Counted from the first letter of the stretch, positions 11,401 to 23,664 are shown. The stretch: DNA of 64,000 nt from Heterotrichella gracilis (GCA_032358255.1 JAULBX010029821.1:1-64000); one strand, 5' to 3'. Made by a program: numbers and translations. The notes: generated by a model not told the origin, from the letters alone.

Positions 11401-13497
11401 TGACACCCCATGCCTGCCGCACCTTGATCTATCACCTTAAGACCCTCCATGCGCCAGCAATGCGTGCAACCAATTTGTAGATCTACCATCAACCTTGTGC
11501 ATCCTCCAATCACAGTGCATACCAAGCTGCAACCCCTCCCAAACCTGCACCACCCCTTCCGCGCCATGCAGGCCAGCTGGTGCGCCAGTTTGTGGCCTTT
11601 GCCTCCTTTGGCCAGCGCTCCGGCGGGCCCTGCAGCGAGATGGACGGCGCCCGCTGGAGCAAGCTGTGCCGCGACTGCGGCCTGGTCAGCGCCAGCCTCA
11701 CCGCCACAGACCTGGACCTCACCTTCGCCAAGGTGAAGGAGCACGGCGCGCGGCGCATAGGCTTTGACCACTTTTTGGCGGGGCTGGAGGTGCTGGCGCA
11801 GCGGCGGAGCGAGGGGCTGGCGGAGGTGGTGGCGCGGGTGCTGCGCTGCGCGGGGCCGGTGGTCACCGCCACCAAGGCGGGCTACGTCAAGTTCCACGAT
11901 GACAAGGTGGGTGTGCGCACCAGCCCTTCACAGCCACAATGTGTGTGCACCTGCCGCGCGCCTGACAGGATTCCTCTCGGGGTTGCAGCAATTGCTGTGC
12001 TGTTTTGGTGGGCGCGCATGGTGGTGCCCTCGCTGGTGGCTGGGACATGGCTGACTCAGCATGTGCCCCCCCTGGTGCAGTCCACCTACACCGGCGTGTA
12101 CGCCCGCGGGGGGCCCCAGGTGGTGGAGACAACTTTCGACTACGCCACCTACCTGGACCGCTCTGGCAAGTTCTCCCCTGCCCCCGGCGCCAAGCACTTC
12201 AACCTGTCTGTGGACGCCACCACCACACCAACCTCCTCGTGGTCCAACCGCCCTGCAGCACCCCACTCCACCCCGGAGACCAGCCTCACCAGCCCCGCCA
12301 CCCCTGCCAGCGCCACACCCACCTCCAAGCCAGCCGTGAACGTGAGCAACCCATGTGATGCATCATGTGGCCTGGGCAATGGATCGGTGGTGATGATGCA
12401 TGATGGGCAAAGCCCTCCCATATGGCCAGATTGCAGGGATGTGTTTTGGGTAGTGCCGCCTGCATGCTGTGCCATTGATTTCCTGTCCACCATTCCTGTG
12501 CACCATCCCTGTGCGCAACTGCACATGCTTGGCTCACCGCAACCCTTCTGCCACTGCAGCCAGAGTGGGAGAACGATATTGAGGTGCAGCGCACATTCGC
12601 CGCCTTTGCCACCTTTGGCAGCGGCTCTGTGCCAGCGCACAAGTCCAGGCCCACCACCCCTGCGGCCGCCCTGCCGGAGCTGGATGGCGCGCGCTGGGTC
12701 AAGCTGTGCCGCGACTGCGGCCTGGTGGGTGGCAGGTGCAACACCACGCAGGTGGATTTGACATTCCAGCGTGCAAAACAGAAGGTGCGGGCCGGGGCAT
12801 GCTGGGCACAGGGTTGCTGTAGCCAAATGTGATGTGGATAGGGGCTGGCATGTCTTGGCTGTTCATGAGTAAAATCATTGCTGGAAGAAAAGGCTTTCCA
12901 ACCTGTTAGTAATATCAGAATGTGCCAAATCGATTGTGATGCAGTATGTCATTTTTTTTCCAGAATATAATAATAATAGAAATGCATGCATACTGGAAGG
13001 TGCCTGGCTTCACCTGCTGCCACTTGCTTGGTTGCAGGGCGCCCGCCGCATGACCTACACGGAGTTCCGCCAGGCGCTGGAGATGGTTGGGCAGGCGCGC
13101 GGCATGTCGGCGCTGGCGGTGCGCGCAGCGGTGGTGGGGCAGGAGCCGCAGTGCAATGCCACGCGCGCAGACGCGGTGCGCCTCCACGATGACAAGTCAA
13201 CCTACACAGGTGCGGCAGGGGCACCTAGGTAGTGTGGTGCAGGTGCCGGAAGGGTACCAGGCCAGTGCGCTGCGGGTGTGATGACTTGTTTCTGCCTCTT
13301 TGCCCACCCCTCATTGCTGTCTGGTATCATGTGGCATTGCTGCTCACTGGGTGGGTGGGTGATGCTGTGTGTGGTGGCGGCGTGCAGGGGTGTATGCGCA
13401 TGGAGGACCAACCACGCTTGACAAGGTGGATGACTTTGTGGCGCTGGTGGACCGGTCGGGGCGCACGCAGCGGCGCGTGGTGGTGGAGGGGTGGTGA
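8450..13497 (+). CDS. SAM-like / helical bundle / EF-hand / tandem p25-alpha (TPPP-like) protein
   Basis: Fourteen exons (8450-8509, 8795-8890, 9126-9230, 9595-9739, 9854-9993, 10134-10283, 10492-10680, 10866-11066, 11217-11394, 11572-11906, 12081-12341, 12560-12784, 13038-13209, 13388-13497) splice in phase to 788 residues. Order: Ser/Lys-rich start (1-20); SAM-like domain (about 21-87, WSPKSVRSWLSRKGLLKY ... DLLKMSDAEVKKLV); helical segment (about 136-295) that loosely recalls plant MCA/MLKL-type bundles; one EF-hand (about 330-362, loop DRSGRGSLGVEE with Arg at position 5, so calcium binding may be weak); two p25-alpha domains (about 422-575 and 625-788). Each has F-x-x-FG, a D/E-GARW-x-KLCRDCGLV core, and the STYTGVYA-x-GGP tail followed by an L/V-DRSG. 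p25-alpha proteins bind microtubules and occur in ciliated lineages, so a cytoskeletal or ciliary role is inferred. The ATG chosen gives a phase-0 exon 1; a more upstream start cannot be excluded. Confidence 0.85.
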
Positions 13498-15160
13498 GCA
13501 GGGGGAGGGGCGCGATGTTGGGGCAGTGCAGACGCGTCCACCGGGGTGGGAGTTTAATAGGTCACCGGAAGGAGTGCAACAAAACAACATACGGCAGTGG
13601 CTTCCCTTCTGCCTGAGAGTCCCAGTTTCCTTTTGATTGCCACCAGGAAGCAGTTTTGGGGTTGTTTTTTGGCGTTTGTGCAGCAGCCTCATACACCAAC
13701 TGCATGGCTGTTTGGAAAAGAGGCTGCTAGCTGCTCGACTTGACATCATGCGCTGAGAAGCTGCTGGCTTGATGTCATATTTACTTTTGCATTGTTTGGC
13801 GGATTCTTTTCAAACCAGTTGGTTGTTACTTTGACGGGTGGCAACACTATTGTTTCACTAGCCCCGGACCCAAAGTGTACCACATACCGGCGCACAGGCG
13901 GTGCTCTGGTAAGCAAAAGTACTTGCAACCAGAAACGTTGTTGTTGCACAGTTGTTCAGTGGAGTGCACCGTGAAGTATCCATGTTCCCTCTGTTCAGCA
14001 TGTGCCTTGCCTACAATAAAGGTTCACCGTAATGGTTCAACACAAGAGGATCCACCACCAGCGGTTTCTTATGTTTGTGCGACGGTCGCACACCTCCACC
14101 CACCACCAGAGGAAGCAGCCAAAAGTTGGAAGTAAAGTTTGCTATATGGCTGAGAGTGGTATGGTACCTAGGAGCGTGCTTTGTGCCCCTGCACAGCAGT
14201 CTCCAAGTGTTTTCCTAGTGGAAACCGTGGCCTGCCCAGTGGCAGCTGCTGCAGCAGACAGGCACAGCCTGCTTGATGCTGTGGCAGCCACAGCAGTGAG
14301 CCACCAAATCAGTTGTCAGGCTGGTGCAGTGGCAGTGGTTTACAAAGGACTAGTCACGATTCCCCTTCCATGGCATGCCACTTCACCCGTTCAAGTTTTT
14401 CTGGAAGAGTGATAGGGTGTTTCTGCAGTAGCGGAGAAGGCCGTGTGCCGCCTGGCACTTGATGCATCTGTGGCCCACCGAAAGTGTGTCGCTTCCCAAT
14501 GTGGGCCATGGGGACTGCACCCAGCGCAGAGAGAGTTCACCAACAATCAAATAGTTACACCTTCAGCAGCACCTATTGCTGCAGTCGCCGTGCTGTTTGC
14601 AAGAAGCGTTGCTGAACAACAATACACTCTCACCTATTGCCAGCCTTGGCAAGACCTGTACCCAAACCTGAAGAACAAAAGACGGGCAAGTATGCCCTGC
14701 CTTGAGCAGCAAGAGCAAAACCAAAACTCCTTGTACGATATCATAACACAAAATGAGCAGCAAGCACAGAACACAGGGTTCACACTGCAGATCTAGCACC
14801 GGTTAGTGGCTGTGGAACGACAAGCGCCATCACTGCTTAGAAGGAAAATGCCTAGATGGACCACCCATTGCGTATAGCACTATCAACAATACTGCTACAC
14901 AGCAGTTGGAAAACCACCAAGGAGCCTTCATAATATGGGGTTCATAGGGAAGAATGTATCAAATGGCCGAAAAACTGTGAAAAGGACTGTGCACCAGCAG
15001 GTTTCACCAGTGTGTTCAGCCCGTCAGCCTGCAAACCCGCCATACTGGAGGTAGATAAAAATGGAAGTCAGTGTGTGTTCATTTGGGCTGCTTAGTCCAG
15101 CGGTCACTGTCCTGCCTGCAAGGGCTATCTGGGAAGTTGAGGGAAGACTGAGGGAGGCGT
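13498..15160. other. Spacer without a supported gene
   Basis: The two flanking genes converge here, so both 3' untranslated regions lie in this stretch. Short open frames at 13,792-13,974 and 14,443-14,796 have no recognisable motifs or flanking splice logic. Confidence 0.5.
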
Positions 15161-16313
15161 TTAGACGGTGTCCACCTGGAATGACACAGTCTCAGTTGGG
15201 ATGGTAGCCTTGGCCACCTTCTCCTCAGACTTGTTCTTCTTCTCCTTCTTCTCCTTCTTGGAGGCGGACTTCTCTGGGGTCAGCAGCTTGTCATCGAGCT
15301 TGGGGGCGGCCTTCAGGCTGTCCTCGATCTACGGTGGTGGCAGGTTGCAGCGTGGTAAGAGCAGGGGCAAGGGAAACCACCATATCAGGCTGAATGACTG
15401 GTATTGAACAACAAGTAGACCACCAACGACAACAGCAAACAGCAATAACAAACACAACAGCAGGCACGGCACGGAGTGGATCGCTGCCAGGGCATAGCAT
15501 CAGGTTTATACCTTAATAGAGGGTGCCTTGGTGGGGGCAGCCTTTGGTGGGGCAGACCGCTTCTTCACTGGGCGGTCAAGCTCGTTGTCCTCGATGTTGG
15601 GGAACTCGAAGTGGTAGGCGAGGGAGCGGCGGGGGGTGCCGAGCACCTGGAAGACGACAATGCCCAGCAGCACAGAGCCGAACAGGATAGCCTGCAGATC
15701 CACACGCTTTGCATTAGTCACTGACTAGAGGGGTCGGCGAGCCACGCCGGTGATCTGCTCTCTAGCCAAGTGCGTTTCAGTGGATCGAAACAGGGCAAAC
15801 TCTTCCAAAAACGTGCAGCATTCAAGCAAAGGGTACACACACACAGCTGGGGAGCCCCCAGCAAGCACCAAGTTGGCTGCTCACCTGGCTGAGAATGGTT
15901 GAAATGCGGGAGGTGCCGGGCTGGTCACCGGGGAAGAGGCAGACGATGCCGGGGGGGGTGAGGACGGCGATGGCCACATAGATAGCGGTAGCGCCAGCCC
16001 CGTGGACCATGTCTTGCCAGCGCAGGTACGCCCTCCTTGAGCGCCTGAGCCTATCCCTCACGTCCCTGGGCAGGGAAGTAGGCAGCCATAGGAAGCCACA
16101 CACGCCAACCAGGAAGGGGGTACCGTCCTCGGCGGTGTCTGTGAGGGAGGACAGGAAGCACACCACTCCCAACACGCTCAGCACGATATAGATGGCAGCC
16201 TTGTCAGAGTCGCCGCAGGTGTGGTTGTTCCATGGGGCCAATGCAAACTGCAACAGGAACACGGTGCCTGTTGGCAGGTAGTAGTTTAGCTTGGTGAGGA
16301 AGTCTAGGGCCAT
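15161..16313 (-). CDS. DUF679 membrane protein (DMP family)
   Basis: Three exons (16313-15885, 15691-15512, 15328-15161), all phase 0, give 258 residues. The N-terminal part carries the DUF679 pattern: LPTGTVFLLQFALAP, a CGDSDKA turn, VLGVVCFLSSLTDTAEDG, a WQDMVHGAGATAIYVAIAVL helix and CLFPGDQPG, followed by ILFGSVLLGIVVFQVLG. Four transmembrane helices are visible, as in plant DMPs. A charged Lys/Ser/Pro-rich cytosolic tail of about 80 residues after the last helix is longer than usual for land-plant members. Plant DMPs localise to ER, vacuole or plasma membrane; DMP8/9 act in gamete fusion, and others in membrane remodelling during senescence. Which role applies here cannot be told from sequence. 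Confidence 0.88.
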
Positions 16314-17830
16314 GGCTGCTGCTTGGTCTGGGAGGTGGTGGGCTTATTCAGGCGTGAGGAGCCTGGGGTGCGAAGGGAGACGGTGCTGGGGCAACACGTC
16401 GTGACTGGGGGCAGCAAGGAGCGAGGTCCGAAGGACCAGCCGAAAGGACTCGGCGTCACAACACGACACTGCTAGCTCCTAGTGAAGCACAACGACCTGG
16501 GTCACCCTACACGCTGTGGATAGAGGCTCAGTGAGCGGCAGCACAGGCCTATGTATCCTGTTCACGGCTGCGCTTTGGCAACAGTGGTGGGGCTGGGGGA
16601 CCCCACTCTGGTGCCTGCTGCTTGGATGGCCAAAAAGGGCCGTTTTGAATTTGAAAATGTTATCTCCCCCTGTACTGCCCCACCCAGGCGGTTCAGCCGC
16701 CATGGCAGTCATGGCTGCGCCCTGGATACCAGTTGCGGTACAGCTCCTCGCCAAATCCGGTACATTTTAAACGTCCCTTTCGACGCGCTTTGGCTGAACA
16801 AGTACGAACACCCGTTTCGACATGCAATGCATGGGCATCTGGTGCTAGCACTACGGACGCTGGACCACTGTGGGCCATCGGAGGGTGCCGTTCAGCAGGT
16901 CCTGATGAGTTGGGTCGTGGCGACCGTGTAGGCTGCTCATGCTCGGTGTGCATGGCCACGACTGCTCAGCGCCATGTCATATGCATGCTTGCGTTCAAAC
17001 TTTGCCGGATGGTGGCAGGTAAAAAGTCCGAGACTTGCAATACCCAGCCGCAGGATAACGGTTCCTTGCTATTCGTCTGCATTAGTATTGGCCCTGACCA
17101 ACCTTCTCTGTAAAACGCACGTGGGCACCATGTGGCCAGGGCCCACCGGCACTACGCAACATAGCGTAACCCAGTTGAGCTGGTTCCTATGTTGCTGCCG
17201 TTCGTAGACACAACCACTCCGACAGTCGCAACAGTTTGTCAACGAAGAAATTGCTAGCTAAGTAGTTGTTTTTAACGAATTGTCGAGCGTGGTCGGCTTC
17301 GGGTTGACCTGCCTTGCAAGACGGCAGCGCCCTCTTGACTACTTGACACCCTGAACCTGCGCAACAAGATATCCGGAAAGGAAGCGCAGACTGAGAGCAT
17401 ACAGTTTGCATATGTGACCCTGCAAAATCGCCCTTGAACCGCATCTGACCGTGCTTCCGCACTGGTGAACAGCTGTCCTGGCCTGCCTGTCCCGAGGTAA
17501 GGCGGCAGGCCCAGATGCGAACACAACCCTGCCATGGCCATGACACACAGTTTCGGCAACCAAGTTGAATACGAGCACAGGAGGGACTACGCAGCGCTCG
17601 ATAGGCTTTCCCAGCCCACCAACTCAACCCCTCTCACTAACCTCTCACGGTGTTAGGTTGCCCACAACACCCAACGGAGGCGCACCACTCCCCACATTCC
17701 CCACTCCTCGGGCCCGGGACCCCACCCTAGCCCACCACCTTCAAACAGCACACCCCATCAGCCTTCACTTGCCCTCTACCTTGCCACAGCAGCCCCCCCA
17801 CCTCCGCTGCCAGCCAGCCACAGGCCCACC
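16314..17830. other. Spacer upstream of the DMP gene and the tandem membrane-protein pair
   Basis: Divergent spacer. Several open frames on both strands (16,551-17,113 and 17,187-17,627) lack motifs and look like chance GC-rich frames. At about 17,500 a ccgaggtaaggc donor-like word recurs as acgaggtaaggc near 20,810 upstream of the second membrane-protein copy, so a spliced 5' leader shared by both duplicates is possible. Confidence 0.4.
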
Positions 17831-19600
17831 ATGGCTGTGCACTGGCAGCCGCTGGCCTTCCCATCCTCCCTGCTTGAGGACAAGTACCTTGCCTACCGGG
17901 CGCACAGGAGGAGGGCACTGGACCAGCTAGTCCTGGCCTGCGTGCTGTGCGTGGTGTGGAGGGTGTGGGTGGGGGCGGGGTCGTGGAGGCTAGGTACGTG
18001 GCGTAGAGTGTGTGGATGGCGGGGTTAGGCGTGAAGGGTAGGTATGCGTGGGGCACCAGCACACCCTTTGCGCCCACACATGACGTGCCAAACCCTCTCC
18101 AACCTATACATCAGGCAGGCAAGGGTTTGATGCCTGGCTGTGCACGCCATGGGTTTGATGCTTGGCTGTGCATGCCACGAGGCACTCCGGACAGCCGCCA
18201 ACAGCCTGGGTGGCTTGGTGAAGCGCTTCCGAACTGAGGTCAGCTCTGTGGTAGCAGCATCCTAGGCGGGTGCTTCATTGGGCAGACCCAGCCTTGCTTG
18301 CACGACAGACCACAAACCCTAAACCCTCCTGGGCGCTGCCAACCGTTCTACCTGCGTGAACCCCCCTAAGCTTCACCTTGCAACAAGTGCACGCACTTGT
18401 GGCCGGCCCTGTTGTGACATTGCGCTGTTGTGCTGCTGCAGATTGGCAGCTGGTGGCCATCTTGGTCACGTTTGCTGGCATCGCCTACACCACGGGACGC
18501 GCGCCACGTCGGCAACCGCAGTCTACCCAGCACATCCACACACTGGTGAGCGCTGCTGGGTCGGAACTGTTGGGTTCCTGTTCCCTGGCTGTGCCTTGCA
18601 TACCTCGCAACAATTAGTCTGCACCACAGCGCCATATGCTCGTAGGGTTGTAGGGTTTAGGGTTTGGGTTTTGGCTAGGGTTTTAGGGTTTGGGTTTTGG
18701 CAGGCGGTCCCTCCCTCAAACGCTCTCAGGCAATCCACTCTGCACCCATGCACCCATGTGCATTTCCCAAGCTGGCAGAGCAAGCATGGCTTGGTTTGTG
18801 ACGTTGGATGCCTGCCCACTCCACAGGAGTCCAAGGGCGCCAGCTGGGCGTGTGCGCGCGACTGGGTGTTTGTGTTTGTACTCCTCCTGTTGGCCTACAG
18901 CGGCCCCCAGATGACGGTCCGCTACTTCTCAAGGTCAACCAGCAAAGCCAGCTGCCCCCACCGCTGCCACGCCCACCTGCTGCTCACGCTGGCCACCCGC
19001 TTCTCATTCCCGCTGTGGGTGGAGCTCCTGCAGCTGCAGTCCCGCACCCTGGCTGTGGCTGCCTTGGTCATGGACTGGCAACTGAACGGGCCCAAAGTCT
19101 GCACAGACCTGCTGCAAAAGCTGCCGTGCAGTGAGGCCACTGTGGAGGAGCTGATGGCCTCGCTTGGCCAATGGGCATCTGCTATCGTCATGGCGGAATA
19201 CAGCAAGCTCGTCCCCCCGACCGACCCGCAGCAGCAGTGCCTGGCAACCAGGGTCATCCTGTTTGCGCTGTGCTACGTGGCCAGCGGGGTGGTGGCCTAC
19301 TTTTCTGAGGTCAAGGACAGGGCGCACTTCCTGCGACAGCTGGCGACAGCTCCTGCCGCAGCCACCGGCGGCGCGACACCTGGCACACAATCCACAGGCC
19401 GCCAACCCATGGCGTTGATTGACCCCATGGAGCGGCTGCAGCTCGAGCAGCTTATGTCGGAGACTGGCCTGCAGCTGGTGGCGTTCAAGAGCGGGTGTTG
19501 GGTGGGGATGGCGGTGGTGCCGTATGTGGTAGCATGCCTCTTCCTGGACAATGCATATGGCCGGGACCCCACCGAGCACTATGGGTGCCCCTCAGGGTGA
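17831..19600 (+). CDS. Six-helix membrane protein, tandem copy 1
   Basis: Three exons (17831-17993, 18442-18545, 18827-19600) join in phase 1 then 0 to give 346 residues. Not a family I recognise. The N-terminus (MAVHWQPLAFPSSLLEDKYL) is followed by six hydrophobic segments: about residues 31-50, 57-73, 96-110, 136-155, 229-252 and 317-335. A soluble loop with two Cys and an LMASLGQWASA-like stretch lies between helices 4 and 5; an acidic, Gln/Leu-rich segment precedes helix 6. The start sits in a CCACCATGG context conserved in copy 2, about 3.26 kb downstream, with identical exon lengths for exons 1 and 2. Intron 2 contains several degenerate TTTAGGG words (18,643-18,700). Possible transporter, channel or sensor; no function is claimed. 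Confidence 0.8.
18643..18700. repeat. Degenerate interstitial telomere-type repeat
   Basis: A run of tagggtt, tttaggg and tttgggtt words inside intron 2 of the membrane-protein gene. The words match the plant-type TTTAGGG telomere repeat but are irregular. Similar short runs occur near 30,525, 35,377, 36,067, 38,511, 42,202, 57,000 and 62,189. Confidence 0.6.
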
Positions 19601-21093
19601 CGGCTGCAAGGGGTGATGCCACATGCATGGCATCTGGGACTCCCAGTGGGAGTGTTATGAAGTCAACAGTGGTAGTGGGAGATGCACCATGGTGACAGCT
19701 TGAAGGGGTTGCCAATTTTATTATTTAAGCAGCCAAGGGCTTTCGATGGTAGGTAAGCAACACACCAGCGTGTTTATGTCATAGACCATAAGGTGTCATG
19801 AGTGAAAGGCACCCAACATGTTACCGTTGTCCGTCACATTCTTTAGCACGTGCTGCCTTGCTTCCAAACAGTTTGTTGGCCTTGTGAGGCCATATTTCCC
19901 TTACTGTGGTTGGTATGCCTAGTGGACTCCTTTGCACTGCAGTGCACTGGCAACCTGTTGGGTGCCAGCTATGAGTTTGTGTCCCACCTACAGCCACTAT
20001 CTTCCTTTTGTTCCCTTGCTTTGGCTATTGGCACCTCACCTGCATTCTGTTTCAAAAGTGCAGCATTTGAAAGATGCATGCATGCATTGGCCGGCATGCG
20101 TCGACGCATGGGAAATTGTCACAATTAGAGGGAGAGAGGCTTGCAAAACCTAGTGGCAAGCACTTTTGTGTCGTCTTTATCTTCTGCAAGACCTAAGCCT
20201 GAGGTTACGGTGACCTTGAACATACTCCAGTGGCCTCCCTGGCATGTGGGCCAGGCCACTCTGAGTAGTGGCACTCGAGACAGTGCGGAACCACCAAGTG
20301 CAGGGGCCGTCGCCATAGCAGTGTCGCCTGTTCCACGCAGCCAGGCAACCATGCTGAAGGAAAAGCGGACCGCTTTATCCTGACTCCATTCGAGGGAGGT
20401 TACGGCACGTACGCTGTTTCGTGTGTTGCTGGGTCCCTACGCAGTGAACACTATTCTACCAGCATATCAGTAGTGCCTGCAAAAAGTTGTTGGGCATTGA
20501 GTTGTACCATACTATACAGCAACAGCCCAGAACGTTCGTCAAGTTCTTGTCAGCGACCTTGGGGCCACACCAAGTTGGGCGTGGGCACCGTTTGACCTGT
20601 TGCAATGAGTTGACCTGTCTGTTGCAGAACGACTGAAATAACCGTTTGGTGGCAAATTCTTGGTACCTGTTTGCGCAAAAACATATCTGTAAGGAGTTCA
20701 AAGAGTTTATATGCATGCTTTCGCGCATGAGTTTCCTTTGGGCCCATTATCGTCCGTGGGCCGCAGTTGACAATCTATAGCTCGCGAGCAGGCCTTGTAC
20801 GAGGTAAGGCAACAGACGTAAGTGCTAACGCAAACCTGCCAGGCCCAGGACGCAAGTACCCAACGGTCACCTCTGGAGTTTGATGTGCTAGTCGACCAAG
20901 TTGATAACCCTTGGTGCCCTGCACACACCCTGTTGGGCTGAGCAGGCAAGGTTCACAAACCACCAACTCGTACCCTCTTACGCCCCAGGTTGCACCAATA
21001 CCCCCCAAGGCAGTCACCCCCTTCCCGTCCCCTTGGGCAGGAGCACACCCCACCCACATCCCCACCTCCGCTGCCAGCCAGCCACACCCCACC
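19601..21093. other. Spacer between the tandem duplicates
   Basis: Holds the 3' end of copy 1 and the leader of copy 2. A frame at 20,141-20,383 on the plus strand and its minus-strand mirror lack motifs, and neither is supported as a gene. The last 40-60 bases before copy 2 (Pro/Cys-rich codons if read, ctgccagccagccaca) match those before copy 1. Confidence 0.45.
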
Positions 21094-22878
21094 ATGGCTG
21101 TGCACTGGCAGCCGCTGGCCTTCCCTTCTGCCATGCTTGAGGACAAGTACCTTGCCTACCGGGCGCACAGGAGGAGGGCACTGGACCAGCTATTTCTGGC
21201 CTGCGTGCTATGTGTGGTGTGGAGGGTGTGGATAGGGGTGGGGACGTGGAGGCTAGGTACGTGGTGAAGAGGGTGTGAGGGCTGGGTATGTGGTGCGCAT
21301 TCATACACGCACACTCGCCATGACACACCCCACCATCGCACACACTCGCCCATTGCAGAAACTCCCCAACCCCGCCCTAACCAGTCCCATTAGTGCGGGG
21401 TTGCAAGCTTGGCCATACGCGCAACCTCGTATTCGAGACAGATGCCAGCACGTTGGCTTGATGACGCATCAACGTGGACTGGAAGTTCACACGTTAGCTG
21501 TGTGGACCGCTCCCTGGTACATATGTGTGCACCGCCAGTCTGGCCAGGAGGTCATGCCCCTGGGGCTCTGCCGTTTTACCTAAACCCTAAACCCTGCGTG
21601 AAACGCGCCACGCTTCCCCATGCAACCCATGCTGTTCTGGCAATCCACATCGCCCTGTTTCCCTGGTGCAGATTGGCCGCTGATCGCCATGGTAGTCACG
21701 TTTGCTGCCATTGCCTACACCACAAGGCGCGCCCCATCAGCGGAGCCGCAGTCAGCCCAGCACACCCACACTCTGGTGAGTGTTGCTGCATTGTTCCCTG
21801 TTGCGTGGCTAGGCCATGTACACCTTGCAGCAGCATCCTCCAAGCTACAGAGGCCACGCCACTGCACCAAGAGTTTTAGGGTTCAGGGGCGCACAGGGTT
21901 GAACAGGCGAAATGCTGGCTTGTCATCTGCATGAGCACTTGAAATTGGCAACCATGAGCCTCACTTCATCAACCGTAATGCTCCTCCCTTCTACCCACCT
22001 TCACGCGCTCCCGGTCCAATCACCCATGCACACGCGCGTGCCAGCCTCAGAACCCGCAGCACCATGCATGCGTTTTCTGAGCGCAACGTCACCCTCGCGT
22101 GCCCACCCTGCAGGAGTCCAAGGGCGCCAGCTGGGCGCGTGCACGCGACTGGGTGTTTGTGTTTGCCCTTCTCCTGGTTGCCTACAGCGGGCCTCAGATG
22201 ACGGTCCGCTTCTTCTCAAGGTCAGCCAGCAAAGCCAGCTGCCTGCGCAGCTCCCAGACCCACCTGCTGCTCACGCTGGCGACCCGGTTTTTCTTCCCGC
22301 TGTGGGCAGAGCTCCTGCAGCTGCAGAACCGAACCATGATTGTGGCTGCTTTTGCCATGGACTGGCAAATGAATTGCCCCATCATCTGCACAGTCCTGCT
22401 GGAACGGCTGCCATGCAGCGAGGACGCGGTGGCCCAGCTGATGGCCTCGGTTGGCCAATGGGCATCTGCCATCGTCATGGTGGACCACAGAAAGCTCCTA
22501 CCCCTGACCGCCCCGCTCCAGCGGTGCGTGGCCACCAGGATCGTCCTGTTTGCGCTGGTGTATGTGGCCGGCTGGGCGGTGGCCTACATTTCTGAGATCA
22601 AGGACAGGGCGCGCTTCCTGCGACAGCTGGCGACAGCTCCTGCCCCAGACAACGGCAGCTCGCCACCTGGCGCATCATCCAGGCACCGCCAAGAGGTGCT
22701 CAATGAGCGCATGCAGGTCGAGCAGCTGATATCGGAGACCGAACTGCACCTGGTGGCGTTCAAGAGCAGCTGTTGGGCGGCGATGGCAGTGGTGTCGTAT
22801 GTGGTGGCATGCCTCTTCCTGGACAGTGCATACCACAGGGGGCCTGCTGGGCAAAGCTGCAGGGCGGACCTCAGGTGA
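21094..22878 (+). CDS. Six-helix membrane protein, tandem copy 2
   Basis: Paralogue of the gene at 17,831, with exons 21094-21256, 21672-21775 and 22114-22878 giving 343 residues. Exons 1 and 2 have exactly the same lengths and phases as in copy 1. Exon 1 is nearly identical, with substitutions such as PSA for PSS and DQLFLACVL for DQLVLACVL. Exon 3 differs more, mostly in the loop before the last helix and at the C-terminus, where copy 1 ends GCPSG and copy 2 ends SCRADLR. Introns are largely unrelated in sequence, so the duplication is not recent or introns evolve quickly. Both frames are fully open, which argues that both genes are functional. No function is assigned. Confidence 0.8.
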
Positions 22879-23664
22879 TGGCTTCAAGGGCTGTGCCACA
22901 TGGCTTTGGGGGGAGAGTAGTGGTGTCCAGACCAGATTGGGAGGTGTGGTGTGCAGCACCTGACAGCTTGACAGCGTTGCTGGTAAAATGCAGACAGATA
23001 TGAGCTGGGTTTTAACCAACCGGATATGTGTTGCAGACTGGCCACATGTTTCGTGGTGGAGTGAGAATGAACCTGATGTTTTGCACCACCCCAAGTTTTA
23101 CCTGAATTCAGCAACTAAATTTGGTTGCCTTGCTATCCATTTATCGTAACCAAGCCAGGGACCTTTGACATATCCATTAATCTTGCTTATTCATCGTTGT
23201 GTTGAAAAGTGACCCAATCTGGAAAAAAACGACCAGGCCTGCTGGCAACAATGCATGCAACCATTTAGGGTTTACTTCAGGGTTTACTTCAGGGTTTACT
23301 TGGGCACAGTGGTGGGAGAAGGTCTACATGGACTAGACTGTCACGAGCAGACTGTCATCTCAAACTCAATACCCTTGAACGCACTGTCGCTGTCAACATT
23401 TCTGAGACGCTCTTGCATGCATTCAAACTATTTCTGACAACATGCACACAACTTCAGGATGAGCGTGACACCTTTAGTCTAAGGCTTAGGCCAACCCTAA
23501 GCAATACTCACTGTCCTCAAACGCCCAGCTAACTTTTCCATTTCCATCCGCTCGCCTGGTCCACCAGCACTGTATGTCACCACTTCACAGAGAGTAGAAA
23601 AACCAGGTGCTTGCTGCTCTGGTTTTGATTGACCTCTGCAACAGGACATGCACGTCGTCCAGGG
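22879..23664. other. Spacer with a small minisatellite
   Basis: No gene seen. At 23,265-23,300 a 12-base unit, agggtttacttc, is repeated three times; it contains a telomere-like agggttt word. The rest looks unique. Confidence 0.5.

Noticed and set aside
11238-12826. Long minus-strand open frames opposite the p25-alpha exons
   Set aside because: They are shadows of the GC-biased third positions of the plus-strand exons; the plus frame carries the conserved domains.
18182-18238. A possible extra exon in membrane-protein copy 1 reading ALRTAANSLGGLVKRF
   Set aside because: The donor (gtcagc) is weak, no counterpart exists in copy 2, and exons 1 and 2 already join in phase without it.
20125-20383. 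Overlapping open frames on both strands between the tandem membrane-protein genes
   Set aside because: No motif, no splice context, and each frame is the mirror of the other, as expected for GC-rich chance frames.
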